A stretch of DNA of 64,000 nucleotides from UBA6144 sp964399165. GTDB lineage: Bacteria > Bdellovibrionota > Bacteriovoracia > Bacteriovoracales > Bacteriovoracaceae. The notes under the pieces are model-generated. The model did not search any database. It had not been told where the DNA came from and saw only the letters and a list, made by a program, of their open reading frames with translations. Below, piece by piece: positions 9,070 through 16,186 of the stretch. The stretch is taken from positions 27,585 to 91,584 of the forward strand of contig CAYNPO010000015.1 in NCBI GenBank assembly GCA_964399165.1, given 5' to 3'. Position 1 is the first letter of the stretch, and every line of letters starts with the position of its first letter. The translations under genes and the position numbers were made by a program.

Positions 9070-9400
9070 GGAGTTGGTGGAAGGCACCATGCCGGTGGAC
9101 GCCCGCACCCACCAACCCCACGGCATCCTCCACGGCGGGGCCTCCGTCGCCCTGGCGGAAACCCTCGGCAGCGTGGCCGCCAACATGTCGGTGGATCCCA
9201 CGAAGTTCCGATGCGTAGGGCTGGAAATTAACGCCAACCACATCTCCCCCGTGAAGTCCGGCATCGTCACCGGTGTGGCTCGCCCACTCCACGTCGGACG
9301 CACCACCCAGGTATGGGAAATCAGGATCACCAGCGACCAAGGGAAACTGGTGTGTGTGAGCCGCCTCACCATGGCGGTCATCCCCGTCTCCCCCACTTGA
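8969..9400 (+). CDS. Hotdog-fold thioesterase (PaaI/MenI-like)
   Basis: About 143 residues with the hotdog thioesterase pattern HGGASVALAETLGSVAAN (residues about 50-67) and a conserved LEINANHISPVKSGIV strand. It most resembles the PaaI/YdiI/MenI group that hydrolyses aromatic or short acyl-CoAs; the substrate cannot be told. The ATG at 8969 has AGGAGA at proper spacing and is preferred over an in-frame ATG at 8942. The first 101 bases overlap the 3' end of the NDH-2 gene in another frame. It sits upstream of the DHS-like gene on the same strand. Confidence 0.85.
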   Translation: MLAPIRPVPLDQLNQWAPRTMMGPLEIKFTRITEELVEGTMPVDARTHQPHGILHGGASVALAETLGSVAANMSVDPTKFRCVGLEINANHISPVKSGIVTGVARPLHVGRTTQVWEIRITSDQGKLVCVSRLTMAVIPVSPT

Positions 9401-9494
9401 CCGCCCGCAGGGAAAACGTCCAAAATGGCCCTGTTTTCGGAGCTTTCCGCTAACCGGCCCCGGCCCGCCAGCTGGACTTCCTGAGAGGTCAACC

Positions 9495-10484
9495 ATGACC
9501 GTTCCCCGCACCCAAGGCCCCATTTCCAAATTCATGGACCACCACTACCGCCACTTCAACTCCGCAGCGATGATGGACGCGGTAAAAGGCTACGAGGCGC
9601 ACCTCGCCTCCGGCGGCAAGATGATGGTCACCCTCGCCGGCGCCATGAGCACCGCCGAGCTGGGCCTCTCACTCGCCGAAATGATCCGCCAAGGCAAAGT
9701 CCACGCCATCTCCTGCACCGGCGCCAACCTCGAAGAAGACATCTACAACCTGGTCGCGCACAACCACTACGAGCGCATCCCAGACTGGCGCGGACTCACC
9801 AAGGAAGCCGAGCAAAAACTTTACGACAAGCATCTCAACCGCGTGACCGACACCTGCATCCCCGAGGAAGCGGCCATGCGCAAGATCTGGTCCATCATGG
9901 CCGACGAATGGGCCGAAGCGGAGAAGAAGAACGAGCGCTGTTTCCCCCACGAGTTCTTCTTCCGCGCGCTGAAGAAAGGCAAGTTCGCGCCCCACTACCA
10001 GATCGATCCCAAGAACTCCTGGATGCTCGCCGCCGCAGAGGCCAACATCCCCATGGTCGTGCCTGGCTGGGAAGACTCAACCTTGGGGAACATGTACGCC
10101 TCCTTCTGCATGAAGGGCGAGGTGAAGAACGTCCACACCGTTCGCACCGGCATCGAGTACATGATGAGTCTAGCCGACTGGTACATGGCCACCGCCAAGA
10201 CCAGCTCCATCGGCTTCTTCCAGATCGGCGGCGGCATCGCCGGCGACTTCCCCATCTGCGTGGTTCCCATGATCCGCCAGGACCTCGAACAGGACGACAT
10301 CCGCCTCTGGGGCTACTTCTGCCAAATCTCGGACTCCACCACCAGCTACGGCTCCTACTCCGGCGCCGTCCCCAACGAGAAGATCACCTGGGGCAAGCTC
10401 TCCGTGGACACCCCCAGCTACATCGTCGAGTCCGACGCCACCATCGTGGCGCCGCTGATGTTCGCTCACATCCTGGGGTGGTGA
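9495..10484 (+). CDS. Deoxyhypusine synthase-like protein
   Basis: A 329-residue member of the deoxyhypusine synthase (DHS) family. Eukaryotic and archaeal DHS transfers the aminobutyl group of spermidine to a lysine of eIF5A, which bacteria lack. Bacterial relatives are thought to act in polyamine metabolism (for example homospermidine formation) or have unknown roles. NAD-site-like stretches LAGAMSTAELG (47-57) and SCTGANLEEDIYN (73-85) are present. The catalytic lysine motif is kept: ITWGK with K301 matches the essential WGK lysine of DHS. The ATG has GAGAGG six bases upstream. The next gene begins within or just after the stop codon, implying an operon with the lipoprotein and glycosyltransferase. 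Confidence 0.9.
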   Translation: MTVPRTQGPISKFMDHHYRHFNSAAMMDAVKGYEAHLASGGKMMVTLAGAMSTAELGLSLAEMIRQGKVHAISCTGANLEEDIYNLVAHNHYERIPDWRGLTKEAEQKLYDKHLNRVTDTCIPEEAAMRKIWSIMADEWAEAEKKNERCFPHEFFFRALKKGKFAPHYQIDPKNSWMLAAAEANIPMVVPGWEDSTLGNMYASFCMKGEVKNVHTVRTGIEYMMSLADWYMATAKTSSIGFFQIGGGIAGDFPICVVPMIRQDLEQDDIRLWGYFCQISDSTTSYGSYSGAVPNEKITWGKLSVDTPSYIVESDATIVAPLMFAHILGW

Positions 10485-10486
10485 GC

Positions 10487-11197
10487 GTGCGCCCACTTTT
10501 CATCCTCCTGCTCGCTACTTCCTGCGCCCACACAGGGCCGCGGGAGGAAGTGAGGCTGACCTACGACAAGCGCCTTGAGCGCGCCGGTACGCCGACGCCG
10601 ACCTTCGTGGCCGACGTGGGTGGCGAGCAGATGGTCCTCATGGTCGACACCGCTGCTCCCACCCACGCGTTGGCGGGCCAAGCCCGTGAGGTTTCCACCT
10701 CCGTAGACGGGATGTCCTTCGGAATCTTGCGCTTCAACGCCTCCACCCAGCCAGAGGAATGGGATAAAAACGGCATACAAGGTGTCTTCGTCCCCCAGTT
10801 GGCGGGAGACGGCGCTTGGACAGTGGACTTTCGCGAAGCTCTCCTACGGAAAGGCTCATTAGCTCGCTGGGCAAATGATTACGACGTACCCTCGGACGCC
10901 GTCCCGGCGGTGAAGTACTGTGCCCACATACCGGCAGTCGAAGCCGTGGTAGATGGGCGCCCCGCTCGCCTTCTGGTGGACTCAGGGGCGGAGCACACCA
11001 TGCTAGTGGGCCTCCTGGAAGACTCCATTCGCCCCAAGCACCGCGTGGTCGTGGGTGGACGTGCCTTTAACCGTCGCTTACGCCAACAAGGCCCTCTCCC
11101 GCCCGGATGCGTGGTGGACGGTTCGCTGGGAATGGACATCCTTAAACGCTGCGTACTCTTCCTTTCCCGCGGCCGCACCATCCTGCACTGTAATTGA
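10487..11197 (+). CDS. Lipoprotein with retropepsin/pepsin-like aspartic protease fold
   Basis: A 236-residue exported protein. It starts with a short hydrophobic signal and a lipobox-like ATSC (Cys13), so it is probably a lipoprotein. Two aspartic-protease-type motifs lie about 110 residues apart: LMVDTAAPTHAL in the first half and LLVDSGAEHTML in the second, followed by GSLGMDIL. This suggests a bilobed clan AA fold. The first motif reads DTA rather than DTG, so activity is uncertain. Start choice is GTG 10487; GTG 10481, overlapping the DHS-like stop as GTGA, is equally possible. It is packed between the DHS-like gene and the glycosyltransferase, whose ATG comes two bases after this stop. 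Confidence 0.6.
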   Translation: MRPLFILLLATSCAHTGPREEVRLTYDKRLERAGTPTPTFVADVGGEQMVLMVDTAAPTHALAGQAREVSTSVDGMSFGILRFNASTQPEEWDKNGIQGVFVPQLAGDGAWTVDFREALLRKGSLARWANDYDVPSDAVPAVKYCAHIPAVEAVVDGRPARLLVDSGAEHTMLVGLLEDSIRPKHRVVVGGRAFNRRLRQQGPLPPGCVVDGSLGMDILKRCVLFLSRGRTILHCN

Positions 11198-11199
11198 GT

Positions 11200-12444
11200 A
11201 TGTCCCGACGTCTCGTGGTGCTCTCCCACCCCACCCCCCGGGCGTGGCACAGTCTCAACGTGATCGAGGACGCCATCACCCGCGCCCTCGCGGCCCAGAC
11301 AGACACCGTTTTCTTGGAAATGCCCATCACTCCAGGACCGCAGGACTTCCAGAGGGTGGAAGCCGCCGCGGCGGGGAAGCCAGCCGCGATCTATTACCTC
11401 GCGGACGACTTGCGCCTGGAGGAATACGTCAACGCCCTGGCCCGCATTCCCAACATAATCCACCTGATCCCCGTGTACGGAAACATGACGATCGAAACAC
11501 GCCGGTGGTTCCGCCTACATGAAACCTTGAGGGGCCTGCCTACAGTGCTGTTGGGCGCGTCCCACCGCCAATGCCAGCAGCTCGAGAGTTTCACGGAGGG
11601 CGCCTCCATAAAATGCCTTCCTTACCCAGTGGCCAAAGAATTCTTCCAGGCGCCGACCGAAGCCGACGACGGGACCGTCCGCATCGTCTATGCCGGCAGA
11701 ATCACCCCACAAAAGAACGTGCTGGAACTGATGTCCGCCTTCAACCAAGCGGCGGCCCTGGACCCACGTCTCGAGCTGCATTTGGCCGGTGATTTCCATG
11801 ACAGAGGCTACCACATGCACGGCTTGGGCATCTCCCCCCTGGATTACCGGGAGCGGTTCCGTGCCCTGGTAGAGGCCGCCGGGGGCCGCATCCAGTACCA
11901 CGGGTTCCTGGGGCAGGCCGAGTTGGCCCAACTCTTTCGTCGGTGCGACGTCACCGCTTCGCTCAGTACATACCACGACGAGGACTTCGGCGTGAGCGTG
12001 GCCCAGGCCATGGCCGCGGGCCTCCCGGCTCTTCTCTCCGATTGGGGGGGGCATGGGGGATTTCGCGAGGCGGGCGAGGTCAGGCTTATCCCAGTAACCG
12101 TGGATGGGCAGCAGATTCCTCGACCGTCGGTGAAGGCCTTCTTGGCTGAGCTGCTTTCTCTGCCCGGCCCTACCTCCAACCATCGCAAGGCAATGAACCA
12201 GGAACGGGCCAGGACTCTTTTCTCCACAGAAGCCTTCCTCGTTCGAATGCGCGCGATTCTCACGTCGCCGGCGCTCTCTTACCAGGGGCAAACTCCGCTC
12301 TTCCTGAGGTTTGCGGAAATCTGCGAAGTGGAAGCGCCCTTCCACCCCCTGTTAGCTGAGAAGTGGCGCGGACTGGTCCCTTACAAAAACGTCTATCGTC
12401 CCTATCTCTGTGACTACGAGCCGGGAGAAAAGTACCTGCCCTGA
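11200..12444 (+). CDS. Glycosyltransferase, GT-B fold (family 4-like)
   Basis: A 414-residue protein whose C-terminal half has retaining GT-B donor-site patterns: VRIVYAGRITPQKNVLELM near 166-184 and DEDFGVSVAQAMAAGLPALLSDWGG near 258-282, where the E-x7-E region normally binds the sugar nucleotide. The N-terminal acceptor domain is divergent. The ATG at 11200 follows the preceding stop by two bases, so it is probably coupled; an in-frame TTG six bases earlier is less likely. It is the first gene of the putative biosynthetic locus that continues with a PLP enzyme and a PqqD-like protein, so it may glycosylate that product. It could equally be a cell-surface glycosyltransferase. Confidence 0.8.
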   Translation: MSRRLVVLSHPTPRAWHSLNVIEDAITRALAAQTDTVFLEMPITPGPQDFQRVEAAAAGKPAAIYYLADDLRLEEYVNALARIPNIIHLIPVYGNMTIETRRWFRLHETLRGLPTVLLGASHRQCQQLESFTEGASIKCLPYPVAKEFFQAPTEADDGTVRIVYAGRITPQKNVLELMSAFNQAAALDPRLELHLAGDFHDRGYHMHGLGISPLDYRERFRALVEAAGGRIQYHGFLGQAELAQLFRRCDVTASLSTYHDEDFGVSVAQAMAAGLPALLSDWGGHGGFREAGEVRLIPVTVDGQQIPRPSVKAFLAELLSLPGPTSNHRKAMNQERARTLFSTEAFLVRMRAILTSPALSYQGQTPLFLRFAEICEVEAPFHPLLAEKWRGLVPYKNVYRPYLCDYEPGEKYLP

Positions 12445-12480
12445 ATTGTGCCGTCCCAAGCCGCGTGCTAGGGTTTCCGC

Positions 12481-13707
12481 ATGTCCCCCCGCTTAGCCGA
12501 AACCTTGCAGCTAAAGACGCCCGAGCTTGAGAGGCTGGCGGCCCACGTGCCCGGCGCCGACGTGGCTTCGCCGCGTGACTACGCTGACTTCGCCTCCCGT
12601 AAGGCCCATCTGATGCGAGAATTGCGGGTGCACGCCCTGCGGAGTAACCCCTTCCCCAATACCAAACCAGGCGAGTCCCCGGTGGACTGGTTCGGACTGA
12701 AATTCCAGCAGCGCTACTCACGCATGGGAGACCCCATGCTGGGCCCAGGACAGGCGGCTTCCATCTACCCGGGCGCGCCCGCCACCCTGCCCGCACAAGG
12801 TTTTTTCTTCTCTTCGGGGCAGGCGGCGATGCATTCCGTGCTGGCGGCGCTCCAGGCGCGCTTCGGTTATGCCCTGGGCCGCTCCCATGGCGGCGTTTAT
12901 TACGAAAGCCAGGAACTACTCGAGCGTCTTCCCCGCAAACGCTCCGGAAAGGCGCTCCCCTTCTATGACACTTCCGCCACTTCCTTCCGATGGACGCAGA
13001 TCCCCACCGACGCCGACGCGCCCTTGGTTTTGGACACCACTTGCACGGCGAGGGACGACGCCGAGCTGGGAGAATTCCTCCGCGCCCTCAAAACCAGCCG
13101 ATCACCCGCAATCCTCGTGCGCAGCTGTTTAAAGTTGGATTCCTTCGGCGTGGAGTACGGTAACTTGGGCCATGCTCTGGTGGTGAACCCCCGTTCCTTC
13201 CCGTCCGCTAGCAATCGCTCTACGGTGCGTTCCAATCCCCTGGGGACGTTCTTGGAAGAGCTCAAGACGGTGGGCGGGGCCATGGGCCATTTCCCCCAGT
13301 TGGACGCCGTATATCCGTTCTACGCCGATCCGGCCGTCACCGCGCTCAATTCCTCGCGGATTGCGCGTATCCGGCGCAATTCCCGCGCCTTGACCTCCTT
13401 TCTCTCGACCCTTGGATGGGGACGGCCCACGCTTCCCCCCCACGGGTTGTTCCTTTTGGTGGGGTCCTCTCGCCCCCCCAAGAAGGATTTCCCTCGGCAC
13501 GTGACCGCAATCCGAGAGAAAACGGGTTTCCCGATCTACCATGCGGAGAGCTTCGGGTTCGACGCCTCGGTAGTGACCCATTTCCAGGAGTTTTACAGCG
13601 GGCATTACTGTCTCAGAGTGGCGCCTCCGGACATGGCAGAGGGTGACTTGCGCGACCACGCGGGCGTCTATGTTGACCTCCTGCGGGCTTTTCACGGCAA
13701 GGGTTGA
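12481..13707 (+). CDS. PLP-dependent enzyme, probable fold type I
   Basis: A 408-residue protein with weak but coherent fold-type-I PLP features. SSGQAAMHSVLAAL near 111-124 resembles the phosphate-binding loop of the Cys/Met-metabolism and aminotransferase group. LVLDTTCTARDD near 182-193 resembles the strand carrying the pyridine-binding Asp. SCLKLDSFGVEYGNLG near 218-233 is a plausible Schiff-base lysine site. The exact reaction (transamination, elimination or other) cannot be told. AGGG lies seven bases before the ATG. It follows the glycosyltransferase by 36 bases and precedes the PqqD-like gene, so it probably supplies or alters an amino acid for the locus product. Confidence 0.55.
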   Translation: MSPRLAETLQLKTPELERLAAHVPGADVASPRDYADFASRKAHLMRELRVHALRSNPFPNTKPGESPVDWFGLKFQQRYSRMGDPMLGPGQAASIYPGAPATLPAQGFFFSSGQAAMHSVLAALQARFGYALGRSHGGVYYESQELLERLPRKRSGKALPFYDTSATSFRWTQIPTDADAPLVLDTTCTARDDAELGEFLRALKTSRSPAILVRSCLKLDSFGVEYGNLGHALVVNPRSFPSASNRSTVRSNPLGTFLEELKTVGGAMGHFPQLDAVYPFYADPAVTALNSSRIARIRRNSRALTSFLSTLGWGRPTLPPHGLFLLVGSSRPPKKDFPRHVTAIREKTGFPIYHAESFGFDASVVTHFQEFYSGHYCLRVAPPDMAEGDLRDHAGVYVDLLRAFHGKG

Positions 13708-13758
13708 TCACGGGCCTGCCTCATGGCAGAGTTGAATCAGCAACGACGAGGAGCTTTC

Positions 13759-14037
13759 ATGGACGCGGCCGCTAAGTACAAGGTCAATCCCACTTTTTAC
13801 TTCACGAGCGGGAATGAATACGTCCAATTGGTGAACGTCGCGAGCGACGAAGACTCCATCTTCCGGTTGAATGGCGCGTGCAAAGTGGTGTTTGAGAAGT
13901 TGGCTGCGGGGGAAACCCTCGGCGCCATCCGCGATCACCTGCTCTCCCAGCCAGCAGCCCACGGCAAAGACGAAATCGAGGCCTTCCTCACGAACTTCGT
14001 GCGCGACCTCACGAAGATGGGCGTGCTCCAGGGTTAG
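13759..14037 (+). CDS. PqqD/RRE-like small protein
   Basis: A small protein (92 residues) matching the PqqD-family pattern: strand pairs in the first half, then DSIFRLNGACKVVFEKLAAGETLGAI and a C-terminal helix DEIEAFLTNFVRDLTKMGVL. PqqD-type domains are RiPP recognition elements that hold leader peptides for modifying enzymes. I chose the ATG at 13759 because GAGGAG sits five bases upstream; the longer in-frame ATG at 13723 has no ribosome site. Its TAG stop interlocks with the TAA of the convergent oxygenase gene (TTAG on the plus strand). As the third gene after the glycosyltransferase and PLP enzyme it is a main reason to suspect a peptide-modification pathway. PqqD-like proteins also occur outside RiPP loci. 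Confidence 0.65.
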   Translation: MDAAAKYKVNPTFYFTSGNEYVQLVNVASDEDSIFRLNGACKVVFEKLAAGETLGAIRDHLLSQPAAHGKDEIEAFLTNFVRDLTKMGVLQG

Positions 14038-14579
14038 CCGTCTGCGAGGTTGAAGACCACGACCCGGCGCGATCCGTAGTACAGCCGGGAAGGGGGCGAG
14101 GACGCGTGTTTAAGGCGGCTGTCGAAGATAACGGCACGCCCAGGCCGGGGCAGAACGCTCAGTCCTACGTCGTCGGCGCCCAAAAAGAGCAGTTCGCCGC
14201 GATAGCTTTCACTCCACTCGTCATTTAAGTAAAGCACAGCCGTCACTCTCCCCTCGGATACGGAATCCCGGTGGTATTCGAAATGGTCGCCATAAACCAT
14301 TTCCCGGTAAGCGACGCGGTTGCATTTGACGCCTCTGAACCCGAAATGGGCCTCCACCGCATCCTTGATCCGCCCATAAGCCAGACTGTGGGTGAGAACG
14401 GTTAAGTCTGCGCCGGCAACATAGTGGGCGGTGGTGGCAATGCCCGTGTCGGTTTTACCCTGCCGGGCGAGGGGAAGGGCACTGGTGACCCAGGAAAGCT
14501 TCAGCAGATCGATGGAAGAGGCAACCGGAGTCACCACCACTTTCATCCCGTTCACCGAGTGTACCGACCCACCAGACAT
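14034..14579 (-). CDS. 2-oxoglutarate/Fe(II)-dependent oxygenase
   Basis: A 181-residue protein with the double-stranded beta-helix pattern of prolyl-4-hydroxylase-type dioxygenases. Iron ligands are H103-x-D105 (in HFEYHRDS) and H158 (in RLKHASSPP); R171 or R172 in GSRRVVVFNL should bind the 2-oxoglutarate carboxylate. The family hydroxylates amino-acid side chains, free or in peptides. The gene begins three bases after the stop of the PLP decarboxylase and is surely co-transcribed with it, divergent from the small-peptide operon. A hydroxyl group placed by this enzyme would be a natural acceptor for the carbamoyltransferase at 18265-19956 (inference). Confidence 0.85.
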   Translation of the reverse strand: MSGGSVHSVNGMKVVVTPVASSIDLLKLSWVTSALPLARQGKTDTGIATTAHYVAGADLTVLTHSLAYGRIKDAVEAHFGFRGVKCNRVAYREMVYGDHFEYHRDSVSEGRVTAVLYLNDEWSESYRGELLFLGADDVGLSVLPRPGRAVIFDSRLKHASSPPSRLYYGSRRVVVFNLADG

Positions 14580-14582
14580 GGC

Positions 14583-15602
14583 TCAATTTACCATGATCAC
14601 GTCAGCCGCGGGAACACCATTGAAGGAATGATTCCATCCAAAGGAATAGCCACTCACCCCACACACCGCGATGACGTCTCCAACGGCCACCCCATCCTTC
14701 GCCGGAATTTCACAAAGGCGGTCTGTCTCGTCACACGTAGGTCCTGCCAGCAGCGCCGTTGGCGCCCGACGCGAAGCCCCCCCCATGGGAATGAGGCGAA
14801 CCGAATATGTTTCATTTGGCCACTTCATGTGGCAATCGCGTGAGATCGTGGTGGTCACAACCAAACCTCCGTTCTTTTCCCCCACGGCAAGAACTCTTCC
14901 CAAGCAGGCACCTGCGTCTTTAGCGATCCAACGGCCCGGTTCGAGGAATATGGCCCTGCCGGGGAACGCGGCTGACGCCAACGAAGCAGCCTCATGCATT
15001 TCACTCTGCGAGAAGCGGAAGAATCCTCCCCCCAGGTTCACCGATTCCACATGGGGAGCATCTCGGAGTACTTCCGCGAGGGTTCCCACCAGACGGCGAA
15101 ACAGCGCGGAGCTAGAATGTTCACCGGGATGATGGCAGTGCACCGCCCTGACCGAAGGGTCTAACCATCCACGGGACTCCAGAGATACCCCGAACCGCGA
15201 AGGGGGAGTTCCCAGGAAATCCGTGCTTAAGCGCAGGGACTTGATCCCCTTACCCCGGACGGAGAGATTCGGATCGCCCACATCCATGTAGAGAAGGCGC
15301 TCTTCCTGTGGGGTCCAAACGAAGGGGGAGGAGCTCCACAGAACATCCCCTTCTTTAAGCCAGGGAATCACCAGGGCCAGCTCAACTTCGTTCGACACGT
15401 CATAGCCCCCTGTGTGTGGTGCGATGGCACCGAGCACCTGGGGAGAAGGAAAGGACTTCACGGGAAAGAGAAATCGGAGCGATGAGTGAGACAAAGCTTC
15501 AAGAAACGACATCCGGTCGTTCATCACGGCCATATCGTAATAAAGGGCCGTTTTTCTTTCATGCCCTAAAAAGTCGGCGAGGGCTTTTTTTAGGAATACC
15601 AT
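14583..15602 (-). CDS. Group IV PLP decarboxylase-like enzyme (ornithine/DAP/carboxynorspermidine family)
   Basis: A 339-residue protein with the alanine-racemase-like barrel of fold-type-III PLP decarboxylases. Visible marks are the PLP lysine K49 in RFLFPVKSFPS, an HCHHPG motif in place of the usual HxGS, a glycine loop NLGGGFF, the EPGR motif (EPGRWIAKD) and the C-x3-D catalytic pair in AGPTCDETDRL. It is shorter than LysA or SpeA and nearest in size to carboxynorspermidine decarboxylases. The substrate is unknown; it may be an amino acid used or tethered by the cluster. It is transcribed divergently from the small ORFs across a 196-base gap, together with the 2OG oxygenase. Confidence 0.82.
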   Translation of the reverse strand: MVFLKKALADFLGHERKTALYYDMAVMNDRMSFLEALSHSSLRFLFPVKSFPSPQVLGAIAPHTGGYDVSNEVELALVIPWLKEGDVLWSSSPFVWTPQEERLLYMDVGDPNLSVRGKGIKSLRLSTDFLGTPPSRFGVSLESRGWLDPSVRAVHCHHPGEHSSSALFRRLVGTLAEVLRDAPHVESVNLGGGFFRFSQSEMHEAASLASAAFPGRAIFLEPGRWIAKDAGACLGRVLAVGEKNGGLVVTTTISRDCHMKWPNETYSVRLIPMGGASRRAPTALLAGPTCDETDRLCEIPAKDGVAVGDVIAVCGVSGYSFGWNHSFNGVPAADVIMVN

Positions 15603-15667
15603 GGTGACCTTAAGAAGTGAGCTACAACCACACTCAACCCATTGATTCTACGTTTGGGCAGCCGTTC

Positions 15668-15693
15668 TTGCCATTGAACTCGGAGACTGGCAA
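15668..15693. promoter_or_regulatory. Inverted repeat TTGCCA-N14-TGGCAA in the divergent cluster promoter region
   Basis: A perfect 6-base inverted repeat with half-sites 14 bases apart lies in the 196-base region from which the decarboxylase-oxygenase pair and the small-peptide operon diverge. It could be an operator coordinating both transcription units. An AT-rich stretch with TATACT at 15735-15740 follows and may be the -10 of the rightward operon, though no good -35 was seen. No regulator gene lies in the locus. Confidence 0.35.
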
Positions 15694-15798
15694 AACGAGC
15701 ATATAGTCGGTGATGAAAGTCGTTTATGATTATTTATACTTTGATGGAGGGGCCCTTTCGCGCCCACCATTTTAGGAGATATCCCCTGAGGAGCATGA

Positions 15799-15924
15799 AT
15801 GCCAACCGACCTGGAAGTCCTTTTTGACTATGGCGCATACGGCCAGATTCAGAAGATATGCCTTCCCCAGAATGGACAGGAAGCAGTCTTTGACATCTAC
15901 GCCGTTAAAATGAACGACGTATGA
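15799..15924 (+). CDS. Small peptide A, putative precursor or carrier peptide
   Basis: A 41-codon ORF starting MPTDLEVLFDY and ending LPQNGQEAVFDIYAVKM then NDV. GAGGAG lies five bases before the ATG and an in-frame TGA precedes it. Its C-terminal 27 residues match peptide B except at five positions, while about ten of the shared codons differ only at the third base. That pattern shows selection on the protein sequence, so this is a real gene. It has no signal peptide and one Cys. The stop overlaps the start of peptide B (ATGA). The family is not recognised. By context it is either a RiPP-like precursor or a carrier on which the ATP-grasp, PLP and oxygenase enzymes work. Confidence 0.72.
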   Translation: MPTDLEVLFDYGAYGQIQKICLPQNGQEAVFDIYAVKMNDV

Positions 15925-16103
15925 CACCGAATTCAAAGAATACAACCAAGAAGGACGGGACATGCGAGAGCAATCCCAACCCTGATGGAGCTAAAGTCCT
16001 CCGGGACTATAAGACGTTCGGCCAAATCCAAGAAGTCACTCTTCCCCAAAATGGGCAAGAAGCGGTCTTCGACATCTACGCCGTCAAAATGGCAGATCCA
16101 TGA
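15921..16103 (+). CDS. Small peptide B, putative precursor or carrier peptide with leader
   Basis: A 60-residue ORF. Residues 1-22 are polar (MTPNSKNTTKKDG, then an Asn/Pro stretch) and look like a leader. Residues 25-60 repeat the peptide A block: KVLRDYKTFGQIQ, then LPQNGQEAVFDIYAVKM and ADP. The start overlaps peptide A and the stop overlaps peptide C, both as ATGA. Its first 13 residues resemble those of peptide C (MTLNSKNSSNKDG) with several synonymous codon differences. B thus looks like a leader of C type joined to a core of A type. It has no transmembrane segment. Coding is likely; the role is inferred only from the company of modifying enzymes. Confidence 0.75.
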   Translation: MTPNSKNTTKKDGTCESNPNPDGAKVLRDYKTFGQIQEVTLPQNGQEAVFDIYAVKMADP

Positions 16104-16186
16104 CCTTGAACTCAAAAAATTCGAGCAATAAGGATGGACCCAAGAGCCTCGAGCTGGCCTACGCCGGCTCCAAAACCAAAGCTTGA
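16100..16186 (+). CDS. Small peptide C, 28-residue putative precursor
   Basis: A 28-codon ORF whose start overlaps the stop of peptide B as ATGA. It begins MTLNSKNSSNKDG, aligned with the leader of peptide B, with synonymous changes at five codons (ACA/ACC, AAT/AAC, AAG/AAA, GAC/GAT, GGG/GGA). It then differs fully, ending SLELAYAGSKTKA. If real, it is a second leader carrying another short core, or a truncated copy. It overlaps the first 53 bases of the membrane-protein frame if that gene starts at 16134. Leader conservation and overlap geometry support it; its size makes it tentative. Confidence 0.5.
   Translation: MTLNSKNSSNKDGPKSLELAYAGSKTKA

Noticed and set aside
15744..15827. A 27-codon ORF beginning at ATG 15744 between the divergent arms of the peptide locus
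   Set aside because: It overlaps peptide A in another frame, has no similarity to peptides A-C and its GGAGGGG lies inside rather than before it.
15799..16186. Assignment of peptides A-C as graspetide precursors or LysW-type carriers
   Set aside because: No repeated TTxxxxEE-like core and no EDWGE-type tail or zinc CxxC motif is present.
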